Part shown: positions 13,673 to 25,500 of the stretch, piece after piece
How the letters are laid out: every line of letters starts with the position of its first letter
Position numbering within the stretch: the stretch's first letter is position 1
Assembly (NCBI RefSeq): GCF_019399895.1
Contig: NC_091882.1
Coordinates: forward strand, 4,092,001 to 4,156,000
Direction: 5' to 3'
Origin: Cardiocondyla obscurior
Taxonomy: Eukaryota; Arthropoda; Insecta; Hymenoptera; Formicidae
DNA length: 64,000 nt
The notes under the pieces: generated by a model
Database searches by the model: none
Seen by the model: only the letters and a program-made list of their open reading frames with translations
What the model was told of the DNA's origin: nothing
Program-made: the position numbers and the translations under genes

Positions 13673-15145
13673 TAACGAATAGATTGGCGCGGGGGGATCG
13701 GGGGGAGGCGAGGGGATCGGGGGAGGCGGGGGAACAGGGTGAGAGCGAGCGCGAGCCTACGTGCCGCGCGCTAGGTAGATTTCCCCCACTCTCGCTTTGT
13801 CCTTCTCCAGCGGTCGCGCGAGCACACACGTATTACGCACGGCACACCAAGCACGTGTCTCCGTACCGAAATTCGCATTTTCGTGTAACAAAAACCGCCC
13901 GGCTCGCGAGAACTATCTTCTCCTCTCGATTATCCGTGTGAGGAGAGTACGTGCGATACTCCGTGTGCGTAGACCACGTGTGATTTTCCGTGGGAGGAAA
14001 GCACGTGTCGCAACCGGTCGTTCCGGGAGTTCCGCAAAGTATTCCGGGCGTAATTTTTCGGCTTTATTCTGAATGCGAGTGCCGGACAGGAACGCGTCGA
14101 TAATTGTCACAATTGTAAAATCATGGTCGGGGTGTTCGCGAGTAACTCGTGCGCGGAAAGTGACTCGACGCCATCTGAGAGGAGGAGGAGGCCCAGGAAG
14201 GGTATCCTGCCCCAGCGGAGCAACCCCGGGGTATCAATTTTTCTTCGGAATAAAATGCTTTAGATTTTTTTATAACAATTTTCCATTCTTTAATTTAATT
14301 AGATGTAACATCTATAAAATAATTTTTTCTATTTTCTGTTACAGATCAAGAGGAACTCAGCTACAGTGAGAAAAAGTGCCGCACGCCGATATTTTATTAT
14401 ACGAACCGTAGCCGGTTCGTCGGTCGATTCGGGAGTGCCGCTAGTTATCGCGCGCTTTTTTTACGATAATTTTTAACAGGAGTGCGTTCGCGTGTTTCTA
14501 GTGCGCGGAAGGATGGCTCGTCACGTCCCATCCGAGAGGATGACCAGGCCCAGGAGGCATCATGCCTCGGCGGAGCAACTTTTAGGTGAATATATATTTT
14601 TTAAAATAAAATATTAAATAGAAACTTTTACCTTTTTTTTTTTCATTAATTTTATGAACCAATTTACACGTCTACAATAATATATTTTATTTTTTGTTGC
14701 AGCCAACGGCAGAATTCCACAACTCCGCTGTATGCAGAATGGTAAGTCAGTAACTTGTTTTCTCTTTCAGGATTTTCTTTTTCAGGAGTGCCGAAAAATT
14801 ACCGCGCGGAAGTGTTAACTAATTTTCGCGGTAGTAATTAATTCGGGCGCGTTCGCGAGTGACTTGTGCGCGGAAGGATGACTCGACACGCAAACTGAGA
14901 GGAGGAGCAGGCCTCGGATAGGCATCCTGCATCGGCGGAGCAACTATTAGGTAAATATAAATTTTTTTCTTTTAGAAAATCTTTATAAAAATAAAGATTT
15001 ACTTTTATATTAATTAAAAAAAAATAACACGTCTACATTAATATTTTCCATTTTATGTTACAGCCACCGGCAGAAATCATCAACTCCGCTGAAGCTCATA
15101 CAGTTTGGTGAGTGGCATAATTTTTTTTTTTCGTAGTTAGAAATT
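13673..15145 (+). repeat. Leader/mini-exon duplication, copy B (three units)
   Basis: The leader (13673-14135) matches copy A closely and keeps the three CACGTG boxes (13852-13857, 13975-13980, 14002-14007). Three units follow: B1 (about 14125-14366), B2 (about 14480-14741) and B3 (about 14840-15107). Each has a 5' block containing GTGCGCGGAA and ending in GGCGGAGCAAC or a close variant, an AT-rich spacer ending in ACAG or GCAG, and a block of about 22-44 bp followed by GTRAG. In B1 the donor-like site is altered (CCCCGGGGTATC), so that unit may be defective. B3 is nearly identical to the single unit of copy A. The arrangement looks like tandem exon duplication. Confidence 0.6.
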
Positions 15146-16040
15146 AAGTTTCTTAAACCGGTAACACGCTGTCGTTCCATAACCATCGATTACTCAATTG
15201 CAATCATATAAAAATTATTATAATTAATTTAATGTCCCCTATTATAATGACGCGGACGAATTGAGATCCTACAAAAAATACCGCACGCTAAGCGTATAAA
15301 CATATATGTAAAAATAATAGAAATCCGAGTAAAAAAAAATCGTATAATAAAATATAATTATTTAAGTAACTACAAAAGAAGTTACGTGAAAGTATGATCA
15401 TCTCAAGTCACAAGGTATAAAATGTACACCACGTCGTAAACTAAAATGTCTTCGGGAGAAGACAAATGTACTTCATTGAAATATTCTCTTTCGCCGTAAT
15501 CGTTGTAATTCGAAGCGAAAATTCCGAAAGCGGACGGTCGATGATGGAGTAGCATATTTTCAATTAAGAGCCATTCGAGTTTCTTGCGTATTTCGAAATT
15601 TATCTCCGGCGCATCGGGAGCTGAGACTTCCCATTAGTATCTGTCGCGCCGCGCGCCCTTCCGCAGCAGTTGCGTCTGGACCCCTCGAACGTATCGCGGC
15701 GTCATTACGTTACGATCGGCGTGTACGCTGCACGTGTTAAAGCAGTCGCTTATTTTTAGTTCCCAAGAGTAGTTTTATCCCCTTCAGGAAGTGAAACGAG
15801 CAAGAACGATGCGCGAAGAAGGTAGTTGCTTCGAACGTCGGAGGCGTCGTCGCGATGATTTTCACGCGATACGCAGCTTCGAACGGATAAATCGGATAAA
15901 TTACAGCTGCCTGAATATTAAGTTTGCCTGCATATGTCGGATGCGGCGGTAACGGATATCCGTAACGCTACGTGACAAACGTAAAAATAGCACGTGCACA
16001 AAGGCACTGCAATTGGAACACGTTTATCTGAAGCATGCGA

Positions 16041-16100
16041 ATAAAGAAAGATAGATAGATAGAGAAAGAGAGAGAGAGAGAGAAACAGAGAAAGAAAGAT
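16041..16100. repeat. GATA/GA-rich simple repeat
   Basis: GATA repeats run into a GA dinucleotide tract. This is low-complexity DNA in the fringe intron. Confidence 0.85.
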
Positions 16101-19100
16101 CAAAAGAGAGACTGGGAGAACTCGTCAGCATTCCCAGAAAGAACACGAATATCCGACAACGAATAAATGTCGTACGTACAAAAATAAAAAAAAAAATAAA
16201 AAACGAGTATATCGCGATGACGTCAGTGGCACCGGCGTCGCATTACATCGACATAATTGCATTAATTCCATACGTCGTGCTAAAGAGAGCCGTCGTTAAG
16301 CTAATCTTCGAGCTTTTTCCGGGAATTCGTTGAGCTATCTCGAACGTTGGTCATTTCGCTCGTAAGCCATATCGCTGTATCCAGCATTCGCGAGTGTGTC
16401 TAGACCGTAGCAGCGTTATACTAAAGTTCGTCCGTCACGTCTAATTAAGCGAAACAAATTTATCCTCAAGCAAAAGAGAAAAAATTTTTAACGGTTGCCT
16501 TTTACCTACGTGAAATAAATATCGCTTTCCGCGTAATATTCCCAATTTTCTCACCGGCTGACGATTGTTAATTATTACATCGGTAGTCAATTGAAAATCT
16601 CAGCTCTAGCAACTCAGCGTGTATAAGAGCAACGGAAATTAAGAGAAAATAATTCGCCGGGGCGTAGCGAGCTTTCATTGGCGTGCCGCGCGAAATTGCA
16701 TCGGACCTTTTAAGACTTATTTAAATAACCAAAGTAATCGACCAATTATCCGAAGCCAGCTCCGGCCAGGGCAGGTCGGCCCCGATGATTGAGGGATTGC
16801 GATATCGGCAGAGTCATTCTAAGTAACGATACCAGAATTTGACCCGCGATCGACCCTCAAGATCTCGAGGGGTTCTTTTTATGAATCACGAAAATTTGTA
16901 CCTAACCACGTGTGTCCACACCTCCGCTTAATGACACGATAATCGAACGGCGTGACTTTCAAGTTTAAAGAAAGGCACGAGAATAGATTTCCGTGAATTT
17001 TGGACCCCAATAAAGACTAGGCTACAAAGTTTGATCAAAAAAATTTAGGGGAAAAAAAAAAGATATCCTCATTACCCAATTGTAGGCACAAACTCACCGA
17101 AAAATTTGATTAACAAAGTTCTAAAGATAATCGTTTTAATCACTCTTTGGACTGCAATTAAATGACGAAAGATTATTCAATTTGCTACAATATATTTTTA
17201 TCGTCCATTAATAAAATTCTAACTTAACTCAGTATTTTGTGGTATCAGTATCTTATAAGAGTACATAAATCTCGATTATTTTGTGAATTTCCACAGACGG
17301 ATGTCTAAAGAGCGACTTAAACGAACGGATATTAACTACTTGATCTTATTACATGCCGGATAAAACACCGAGCCCATAAGAATGAGAAAAGAAGTAGGTG
17401 GTGAGGTGCATAAATGTGTCCATTAAAGATCATTAACAGCGTCGTAAGGCGGCGGTCGAAAAAAGAAAGAAACGAACATGAGGATTGTGCCAACAATAAA
17501 TGCGCGATCAATGTTCCTCCTCAGTGGAGCGCATTATTAAAATGCATTACCTGTGATATACGACGTATTAATAATCAAAACATTGCGACCTATTGCTCAC
17601 CTCTGTCTAATTTAAAAGAGAAACCTGACACCTTAGCGGCCAGCTGCTATACGTAATATCCTAATCGTTTTTCCCCTTTTTTTAAATACATAAAAAAAAA
17701 CAAAAACCAAAAAAAATGTTTTAATATAAAACCTAAAAGAAATTTTGTTCATTTCTACTAAAATTATTCGTATTCTAAACAATAAAAAAAAAAAATTAAA
17801 AATTAACGTAGCATTCATTAATTATACAATAAATTAATAATATTAATAAAATAAATAAAAATGTAATAAATAAGAATTTTTAAAAATTACGGCATTTTTT
17901 TTTTCCACGGTATTATTTCAAAGCTGAACGCCTCGAGTTTCTGCAATGTGGGAATCCGTAATAATGAGACCCCGGTTTTCGAAACGCAAATTAAAGAACG
18001 ATCGCTCCAGCCGGCTGCACTCACGGGATCGTGGCGCATCATTTAATTATCGAGAAAGAAACGACGAAAAAGGTGAGTCCGTTGAAAGTGCTCGTGGGTG
18101 GACTAACTCGGTTAACGCGGAGGGTCGTCAGGGTCGGAGGTAAATCGTGAGATCTTCCCACGAGCTACAAACCATACACGCGGACGTACAGAGACTTTTA
18201 TTATTCTCATCGCACTTTTTCTCGCTCGCCATCGCGGAAAATGCGTGCCAGCGCGAGTCACAGGCAACGCGAGTGTAAGACGCGTAGAAAAAGCATGGGA
18301 GCAACGGGAGCAAAGAATAATTGTGGGATACGAAGCAAATTATTAAGTCACCGCGATACGAAACACGAATTACGATTACCTTTCGTTGCGGAGGCTAATA
18401 ACTAATTTAGGTGATCTATTCTTCAATATTTAATCTTTGGTCATTAAGGTATTACGTACGAGTCCTTACCAATTTTTTATTTAAAAGTTTCGCTCATTCA
18501 AAAATTTAACATTTAAAACTTTACATAATGTGTATTTATGAAGTAATAAATTTCAAACACTTAATCTTAAAAAAAAAAAAAAAAAAAAATATTAATAAAT
18601 ATAATACCGCATAAATCAATAGAGTGTAAAATAAAAAACTAGAATCCCTACTTAAAAAAAAGATGTAGATATTTCATCGTTATCCGAAGCAAGAGTAAAT
18701 AACGTGCGCTCTGTAACGTCTAGTAAAATAAAATCAGGGTGAGCAATATGAGATAATGTATCCACAATTCGCTACAGTTTTGTTCCCTGAAGAACGTAAA
18801 GGAAATCAACCGAGATTACAGGAAACGCGAGAACTCGTGCAAATCCAGGTAGTAATTACGTGGAGGAACGGTATATTAACCTGGTGAAGTGCAGAAGGAC
18901 GCGGAAGCAACCGAGATGCACGGGTATTTTATTTCTTTGTCTGGCGTAACAATCATGCTAGCGTATGAGAGAACTTCTCAAAGTTTGTTAATCAATAATA
19001 AAAAAAATGCGTCTCATTAATTCTTTCAATCACCAAAAACCGCGCGATAATTCACGTAATTATCCAAATTAAATGTAAATACGTAGTTCGTAATAGTAAA

Positions 19101-19865
19101 GATGTATTAATTGCCACGTGCATTACTTAATCCTCAAAAGACTCGACTCTAAAGTATTATAATTCGAAAAGTCAATCCGTTTAAATTTGGCGAAGATAGA
19201 ACCGCATAAATCTTATTATTCGTACAGAGAAACGTAAATAGCGCTTCTTGGTTTCACGAGGGTACGGACGATACACGAAAAGGCAAATGAGAAATTGTAG
19301 GGAGGGAAGAGTGGAACGAATTTCATTCCCACGGCGCGAGAAATCGTGAATTCACGCTGATCATCGGCGACACGGTCTCTGCGGTAAATACGCGCGAATA
19401 CGCTTCGATACCCTCGGATAAGGGCCAACGAGTCGTATACAAAGTGTGGCTTATTCCACCCCGCAAGAAGACGGATGAATTTCGCGATAATAAAGACATC
19501 GCGTGATAAGACCACGCCCGCTTTAACACTATTAATTATCATTCAAGCTCTATTCTCTTCTCAAATAATAAATATTTCTTAAAAACAATTCTTTTAAACC
19601 CCTGCGGTTTGGCACTAGTATTAAATATTAGGGTAATAATTATAAAATACATTTAGCAGAAAATAAAAAGCGGGTAATATGTACTGATTCGGAAATGCCG
19701 ATATCGAAACACCCGCATCTGCTCCTACAGCAAGTAAAACTTTTTTTATAAAACAGTAATAAAAGTAATAAATCGCGATGAATGTGAGAGACGAAGGATA
19801 TGTGATCACGCAGAATCAATGAGTCTCGAAAAGCTTCGGTATCAGTCGTTGACGTTACGTCGAGT

Positions 19866-19975
19866 GCTTTTCATTTAGTGACACAAGTTAACGCAATGTT
19901 TTGCCTGCATTGTTCACCGGATGTTGAGAAGTGACTGATGCTGACATCAACTTGTGTCACTAAATGGAAAGCATC
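19866..19975. repeat. Imperfect inverted repeat of about 110 bp (hairpin or MITE-like)
   Basis: The arm TTTAGTGACACAAGTT near 19875-19890 is repeated in inverse as AACTTGTGTCACTAAA near 19950-19966. Extending both ways, about 25 of 27 bases pair, with a central loop of about 55-60 nt. It lies about 130 bp downstream of the second fringe exon in the gene's own direction. It could be a short MITE, a microRNA-like precursor or an intronic RNA structure. It matches no microRNA that I recognise. Confidence 0.5.
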
Positions 19976-20103
19976 CATTCGTAACGAAGCTATCGCGGCA
20001 AGGTTGATGGGCAAGAAACGGAATTGACGGGAGACGCTAATGTATCCGGGATATCGGCATTTCACGGTGATCAGCATGCATGTCAGCTTGGAATCAGGCT
20101 CAC

Positions 20104-20677
20104 CTGATTCTTGGCGAACTGGAACCAGGTGTCGACGATAGCCGGCAAGCGCGAGTGATGATAGTGCCTGGTAGTCTTTACGCTGATAAACACGTCGTCG
20201 AGATTCGTGGCGAACGGTGCCATCGTCGCCGTCGCGACCGGCGGCGTCACCGGCGACTCCTCGCTGATCAGCTTCCTCGAGGCTGGCACTTCCACTATCA
20301 GATTCCGGCCGCTTACTTCCGCCACGTTCATTTCGTCGACCCACTATGACATACAAATTGCATTATTAAAATTGAAGAAAAAGTTCTTCATTATTACTAC
20401 CTTACGTTCCGCCATTTTGATTACGCTTTTGTTTAACGCGTTACCAATGTACGCGACTGAAACTGTAACGGCTCTATTTCGACGGTTAGGCTCGAACGAT
20501 TTCGCGTCTCGTCGAACATTGCCGAACGCCGGCGAAAAAAAGGCGCAACGGTGATAACGCTTTAATTACCTGACGTGGGACGACTGCTTGGTAGAGAAGA
20601 ATCGTAGCATAGGCGGTAGCGATGACGAGTGCCAGCGCCTGCAGGCCGCGTCTCGTCGGCAGACCTCGCGGCATCAT
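20104..20677 (-). CDS. fng: Fringe, O-fucosylpeptide beta-1,3-N-acetylglucosaminyltransferase (5' exons only)
   Basis: Fringe is a Golgi type II enzyme that extends O-fucose on Notch EGF repeats with GlcNAc and so changes ligand choice. Two coding exons are visible. 20570-20677 encodes a Met-Met start, a short basic stretch (PRGLPTRRG) and a signal anchor (ALALVIATAYATILLYQAVV). 20104-20343 joins in phase 0 and ends in LDDVFISVKTTRHYHHSRL followed by DTWFQFAKNQ, the conserved start of the fringe catalytic domain. The intron between them (20344-20569) has tag/gtaat borders. The next donor is CAG|gtgagc at 20101-20106. Only 116 residues are present. The DxD-containing catalytic exons are not in the 20.1 kb to the left, so the gene is cut by the window edge. 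The start matches the Met-Met plus anchor layout of Drosophila Fng. The open frame extends upstream to about 20896 but shows no conserved sequence. Confidence 0.9.
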
Positions 20678-21720
20678 GCCCGCGCTAACGGCGAGCGGCG
20701 TACAAACCTGGGGGCTGCTAGCGAGCTTACAGGGCCACAAACCCCGTTCCGCCACCGCAGGATCCGCGCGACAGTCCCTCGGGCTCATCGGCGACCTCGC
20801 CGCTCCGTCGCCACCCTCATTTTGTCCCACAGACGAAAGCGCGAGTACCATTAACACGCCGCCGCGGCGGCGAGTCGCGCCAACTTTCCCCCGCAAACTT
20901 CACGTCACTTCTCCTTCGCGCGTTTTCAATCGTCGACTTTTTTTACCTCTGCCTATCGACACTCTGCTCTTCAAATGTCTCGATCTATCTATTAATTGCA
21001 CTCGGGGACGCTCGCTGGCGGTCGTTATACGTCATTTCGCCAGATATCGTGTCAATCAGTCGTCGGACACCGAACTCGAATCGCACGCGCGCGCGCGCGC
21101 AACGACGAGGGGTCCGCACCTCATCGGCGCCTCGATTATCGCGGTGCACCCCATCCCGCGGCCACTGATCGCGAGCCTCGTCGGCCTCTGAGCTTTATTG
21201 CGACGACGAACACCCGCGCCGACGAGAGCGAAAGCATTAACCCGTGACTGTACCCGCGTCGGCTTCGTGTCCATCCGCGCTCACTTTTTGTTCCTACATT
21301 CGCGCACTATCACTTTACGTTCGAATTGTCTCTTGACCGATCGGTCGTCAACGTTTCAACGTATGAAAAAGACGACAGTGAATAGTACGCGACGACGTGA
21401 CGCGAGTACAGACCGGCATAGCGAGAACGCTCAGTGTTACCCGGCGCGCGACGGACCACCGACTGATCACATGAATGCCCATGAGCCGTTGCGACCGTTG
21501 CGTTGCCGTGACTACGCTGTAAACATCGCCATAGCAGGCCACCGGCCAGTTAGGAGGGGAGAGAGAAGTGGTGCCAACAGGCGTTCGGCAACTGTTAGAA
21601 AGAGAAAGATCGAGCAACGCGTGCACTGTTTTTTTTACGAATGTTTCGCGTAAGAGGAAAGTATACGAAAAACCAAAAAATGCCTTCGGTATGCTAAGTT
21701 TCGAACACGGAACTCGTGCC
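20678..21720 (-). promoter_or_regulatory. CpG-rich 5' leader and presumptive promoter of fringe
   Basis: This GC-rich block immediately upstream of the fng start is CpG-dense and full of overlapping, unrecognisable open frames. A run of alternating CG/CA at about 21082-21101 is a potential Z-DNA segment. The composition falls back to AT-rich near 21720. No TATA box is evident. The transcription start cannot be placed from sequence alone. Confidence 0.45.
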
Positions 21721-22594
21721 ATACGTTTCAGGATTTAACAGATCATCGGTATTAACTAATACCGGTGTGTATGATTCTTAAACTATGCAATAATAAAATT
21801 AGTAAAACAATAATGTTGATATAAAATAAACATTAAATTTTGTAATAATAAAAAGCTGCCTTCTTATTAAACAAACGCTCTATGAGAGAACATCATTATT
21901 AAAAAAATTAAATTTAGCATAATATAAATCTGGTCTCAGAATGTCTTAAAAATATGGGCTGTTAATATGTTAATATGATATATACACAAATCGTAATAAT
22001 ATATTATAAAATATAAATTAAAATATTCTTAAATAAAATAATAATACTAGCTGTTTGTAAAAATAATAAAACTAATTTTTAAATAAAAACTAGGACACAA
22101 TATAGTGAAAAGATTTGCATAAGTATTTTTATTACAATATCTAATAATTAAAACGATATTTACATTTGTACACGATTCAATACTCTTATCTTATACAAGA
22201 AATTATATCATATAAGTACTTGAAGCAATGTGTACAGCACGGAATTTATATTATTGAAATGTTGACAAAAATATTAAATTAAAACATGTGTTATACAATT
22301 AATTATTAATTTTCTAATCATTCTTTTTCTTTTTTCGACCGATTCGACCGATTGTCGAGTTAAAAAGATTTCAGACAAATATTTCAAAATTGTCTTACAC
22401 TTTTCAGTGCTCATTTACACGAATCTTATTTCTTTCTTGCTCGCCTGTCTATGTAAAAAAAAATTTTGAAATTTATTACCAACAAAAAATATATATTATA
22501 GTTTCTTGACTTTAAATAAGTTATAGGCGATATATTCTGTCACAACAGCTGCCACATCACCCGCCAGTCAATGAAAGACTTGTTCACATTTAAT
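21721..22594. other. AT-rich intergenic spacer and l(3)mbt 3' UTR
   Basis: No coding sequence is seen. The right end is the 3' UTR of l(3)mbt. TTTATT at 22472-22477, read on the minus strand as AATAAA, lies about 120 bp after the stop codon and is the best candidate poly(A) signal. Confidence 0.5.
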
Positions 22595-25500
22595 TTATGA
22601 TGCTTTTTGACGTAATAAAACGATACTATTGTACAACTTAATAGCAGGCCCAAGACGCAGTTGTAGTACTGATACCAAATCCTCTTGAGTCAACATTAAA
22701 AATGCCTCACCATCAATATTCTGCAATAATACATACCAACATTATTATTTAAGATAATTATTAATTTAATCGTACTAATTTAATCATATTTAACAACTTA
22801 CATTCTGTCTGAAGATGTTTCCAGCTTCCTCGCAATTAGGCATGGTCTGTATAAATTTAATTACTTCTTCGTTAGACCATCGTCGTGGATTCGTAGTCTG
22901 CTTCGATACTATTCTGTTTAAGGCATTGCTATGTTTTGCCCATATATGTGGTGCATTTGGCAAAGGATTATATCCTGGGTTATATACAGATTGATACAAT
23001 TCTTTACGTAGTTGCTTGACTGGTATATTTGCAGCGTACGCAGTAGAACTCCAATGCATATCTCCGTATGTAGCATTAGAAACGGAAAATAAAGATTCAT
23101 CTGAATTTGGATGCCTAAAAATATAAATTAGTGTTCAAATATAATATTATACAAATAAAATCAGACATAAAATAACCTTAAAAAAGTCTGTTTTTTCAAC
23201 TTCAGTAACAATAACACACCTTTTCTTTCGTTTCTTCGAAATTTCATCATCATCTGTCTGTCCGTCACTATGCAGGTTCTTGAATTTGTTAGATCTAAAC
23301 AACAAAATAATATCAATAGCAATTATTGCAAAATATATTATAGCGATATTGTATATTTAACATACTTGTCCGAATTTTCCGATCTATTTTCAAATTTGTC
23401 ATTTTTATCCGATAAGTATCCATCTTCTTGCTTACACTCCTTGTCAATCATTAATATTCCGTCATCTGAGAACAAAAGCTTATCGGATTTCTCTGGTTTT
23501 TCTATCTTTATTCTATCAGTCTTCTCTAGTTTTATTTTTTCGTGTATGTCTTCTTCGTAATCATATGCTTCGTGAAAATCACAATTTTTGAGTCTATCAG
23601 GCATCTGTCCTGATTTATTTAAATTTTGGAGAGAATACGGACAACCGGATGCTGAATTATGCGTTGCAAATTTAGGTCCTCTTACATGTCCTATACCTCG
23701 GCATCCGTATGTACCACATTCCGGTCGGTCATTCAGATTTTCGGGTGCTGCGCAATTATGAAAATAAATTACAATGCACATGCAAATTAAAATATATATA
23801 TATATATATAAAATCAAAAATAAGGTAGCTTACTAAGCGGTGGTTCTAATGGATGACCAGTTTTTGCACACCAGCCCACAGGATGAATATCAGGTGAATC
23901 ATCCTCAACCCAATAGGCATGATTATCGGGCCAGCCATCGAATTTTATCTTCAATCTATATAAAACAAATATAATTATTATATAACAAAATAAAAATATA
24001 TAGAATAAAAATATAATTAAAATGTAATACAAACTGATGGTCTTTCACATCTTCGACTGTTGCTACTCTGATTAGTTGTGGCACCCGCTTATCCACTACT
24101 TCCAGTTTCATACCACGTTTAAATGCGCATGGTGGACGTTGTTTGAATGCTCTAGCTGGAGCAGCCACTGAACCAGTATCTCTCAAATATGTATCCCATG
24201 TAAAAGATCTATGATCCTTATAATCTAAGATATCATAGATATTACAATTATATAGAGAATTTCCATATAAAAGAATATAAGTAAATATAATACTGTACTG
24301 CAATACATTATTTTCAAACTACTTACTATTCGGTGGCATCAAAACGCGTCCATTGTGATGAGACCATCCAACAGGATGAATGTATGGTGAACTAGCGTCA
24401 GCCCAATAATCGTACACCTCATCCCAAGAATCAAAGTGAACTAATATTCGGGAATCCATTAAACCTGCTATGCTAGCGACACAAAGCAATGAAGAATGTT
24501 TTCTGTCTACTGCTTCTAACTTCATGCCTACGCGAAAGCCCGTGGGAAAAACGGTTTGCAGCGCGCCTTTATTCGGGAATAAATTCTTCGCTGCTACAGG
24601 CGCTTTACAGATTTTTAAATATGCATTCCAATTAAAGTTTCCAGGTACATAACCCTTTGGTGGATTCAATTTTTTGCCATTTTTTTCAGCCCAACCGGCA
24701 GGAAATATATTCATGCTATCTGCATTTACCCAAAAATCATAATTTTCTGGATAACCGTCGAAATGCAAACGCATTCGATAACCTAAATAAAAATGTCATA
24801 TATTTTCTAACGTATACATTGAAAGATAGATATGACGTTTGCTACGTCAACGACGGCCAACGTTCCGCGGCACATGTACGCTGAAAGGCAGATATCGCGA
24901 CGGTAGCTAGCGAACGTGAACTTTAGCGTCGTGTGCGTCAAGTTTCACATGTACCGCATGTAATATACCGCGCCGGCCGGTTTGCCGAAGACCGATTTTT
25001 CCCCGTTCTCTCATCCCCTGCCTCTCCCGCCTAAAGTTACGTACGCTAGCCGTCATCGTCGTAGCAAATGCCATCTCTGTCTCTCAGTGATTTTATTTTG
25101 TAATACTATAATGTATAGTCTTTAATCACTTACCTACAATCTCGACAATAGACAAAACGCAATATCGAGAAGGATGTTCTGGGTCTATACCTTCCAATTT
25201 CATTCCTACTCTAAAATGATTTTTAGTATAAGGAAAAGGATCCTTAAATAATTTAACGGGTGCTGCTTTTGCTTTACAGTGTTCTAGATATTTTGGCCAT
25301 GAAAAACCCAGCTTTCCTCTTTGCCAAGGATACTATATATAACATAAAATTTAAAAATTAATCAATGTATTTAATTTTTAACATATTTCAATTTATACTT
25401 AAACTAATATGTTAGTTTTACCTTCGATTCCAACGAATCTCCTTGGCTTTCATCGTCTATACCAACTAATGTATCTTTTTCTTCATCCATATCCAATTTT

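Larger units (their letters stand above)
1..20103. other. Non-coding stretch, inferred large fringe intron (continues left of window)
   Basis: No open frame here shows a recognisable domain or a plausible exon chain. Because the second fringe exon ends with a good donor at 20103 and no catalytic fringe exon can be found further left, the whole stretch is inferred to be intron of fringe on the minus strand. It contains the leader/mini-exon duplication (85-810 and 13673-15145), an inverted repeat near 19866-19975, a short perfect hairpin at 10381-10408, long A/T runs and a GA-rich stretch. The rest is AT-rich with scattered CpG-dense patches (for example 2000-2340, 3350-3500, 4140-4560), where overlapping spurious frames occur on both strands. 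I see no tRNA or recognisable microRNA. Confidence 0.6.

Noticed and set aside
14350..14480. TALE-homeodomain origin of the duplicated units (PRKGILP-like peptide)
   Set aside because: Only about seven residues resemble the homeodomain N-arm and the following residues do not continue it, so the resemblance is probably coincidental.
19871..20356. 161-aa frame on the minus strand
   Set aside because: It is a shifted-frame shadow of the second fringe exon and runs through its donor into the intron.
20622..21191. 189-aa plus-strand frame
   Set aside because: Antisense to the fringe first exon and its CpG-rich leader; no recognisable domain.
21348..21722. 124-aa minus-strand frame upstream of fringe
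   Set aside because: No domain, overlapped by a long plus-strand frame, and lies in the CpG-rich leader. It could be untranslated leader.
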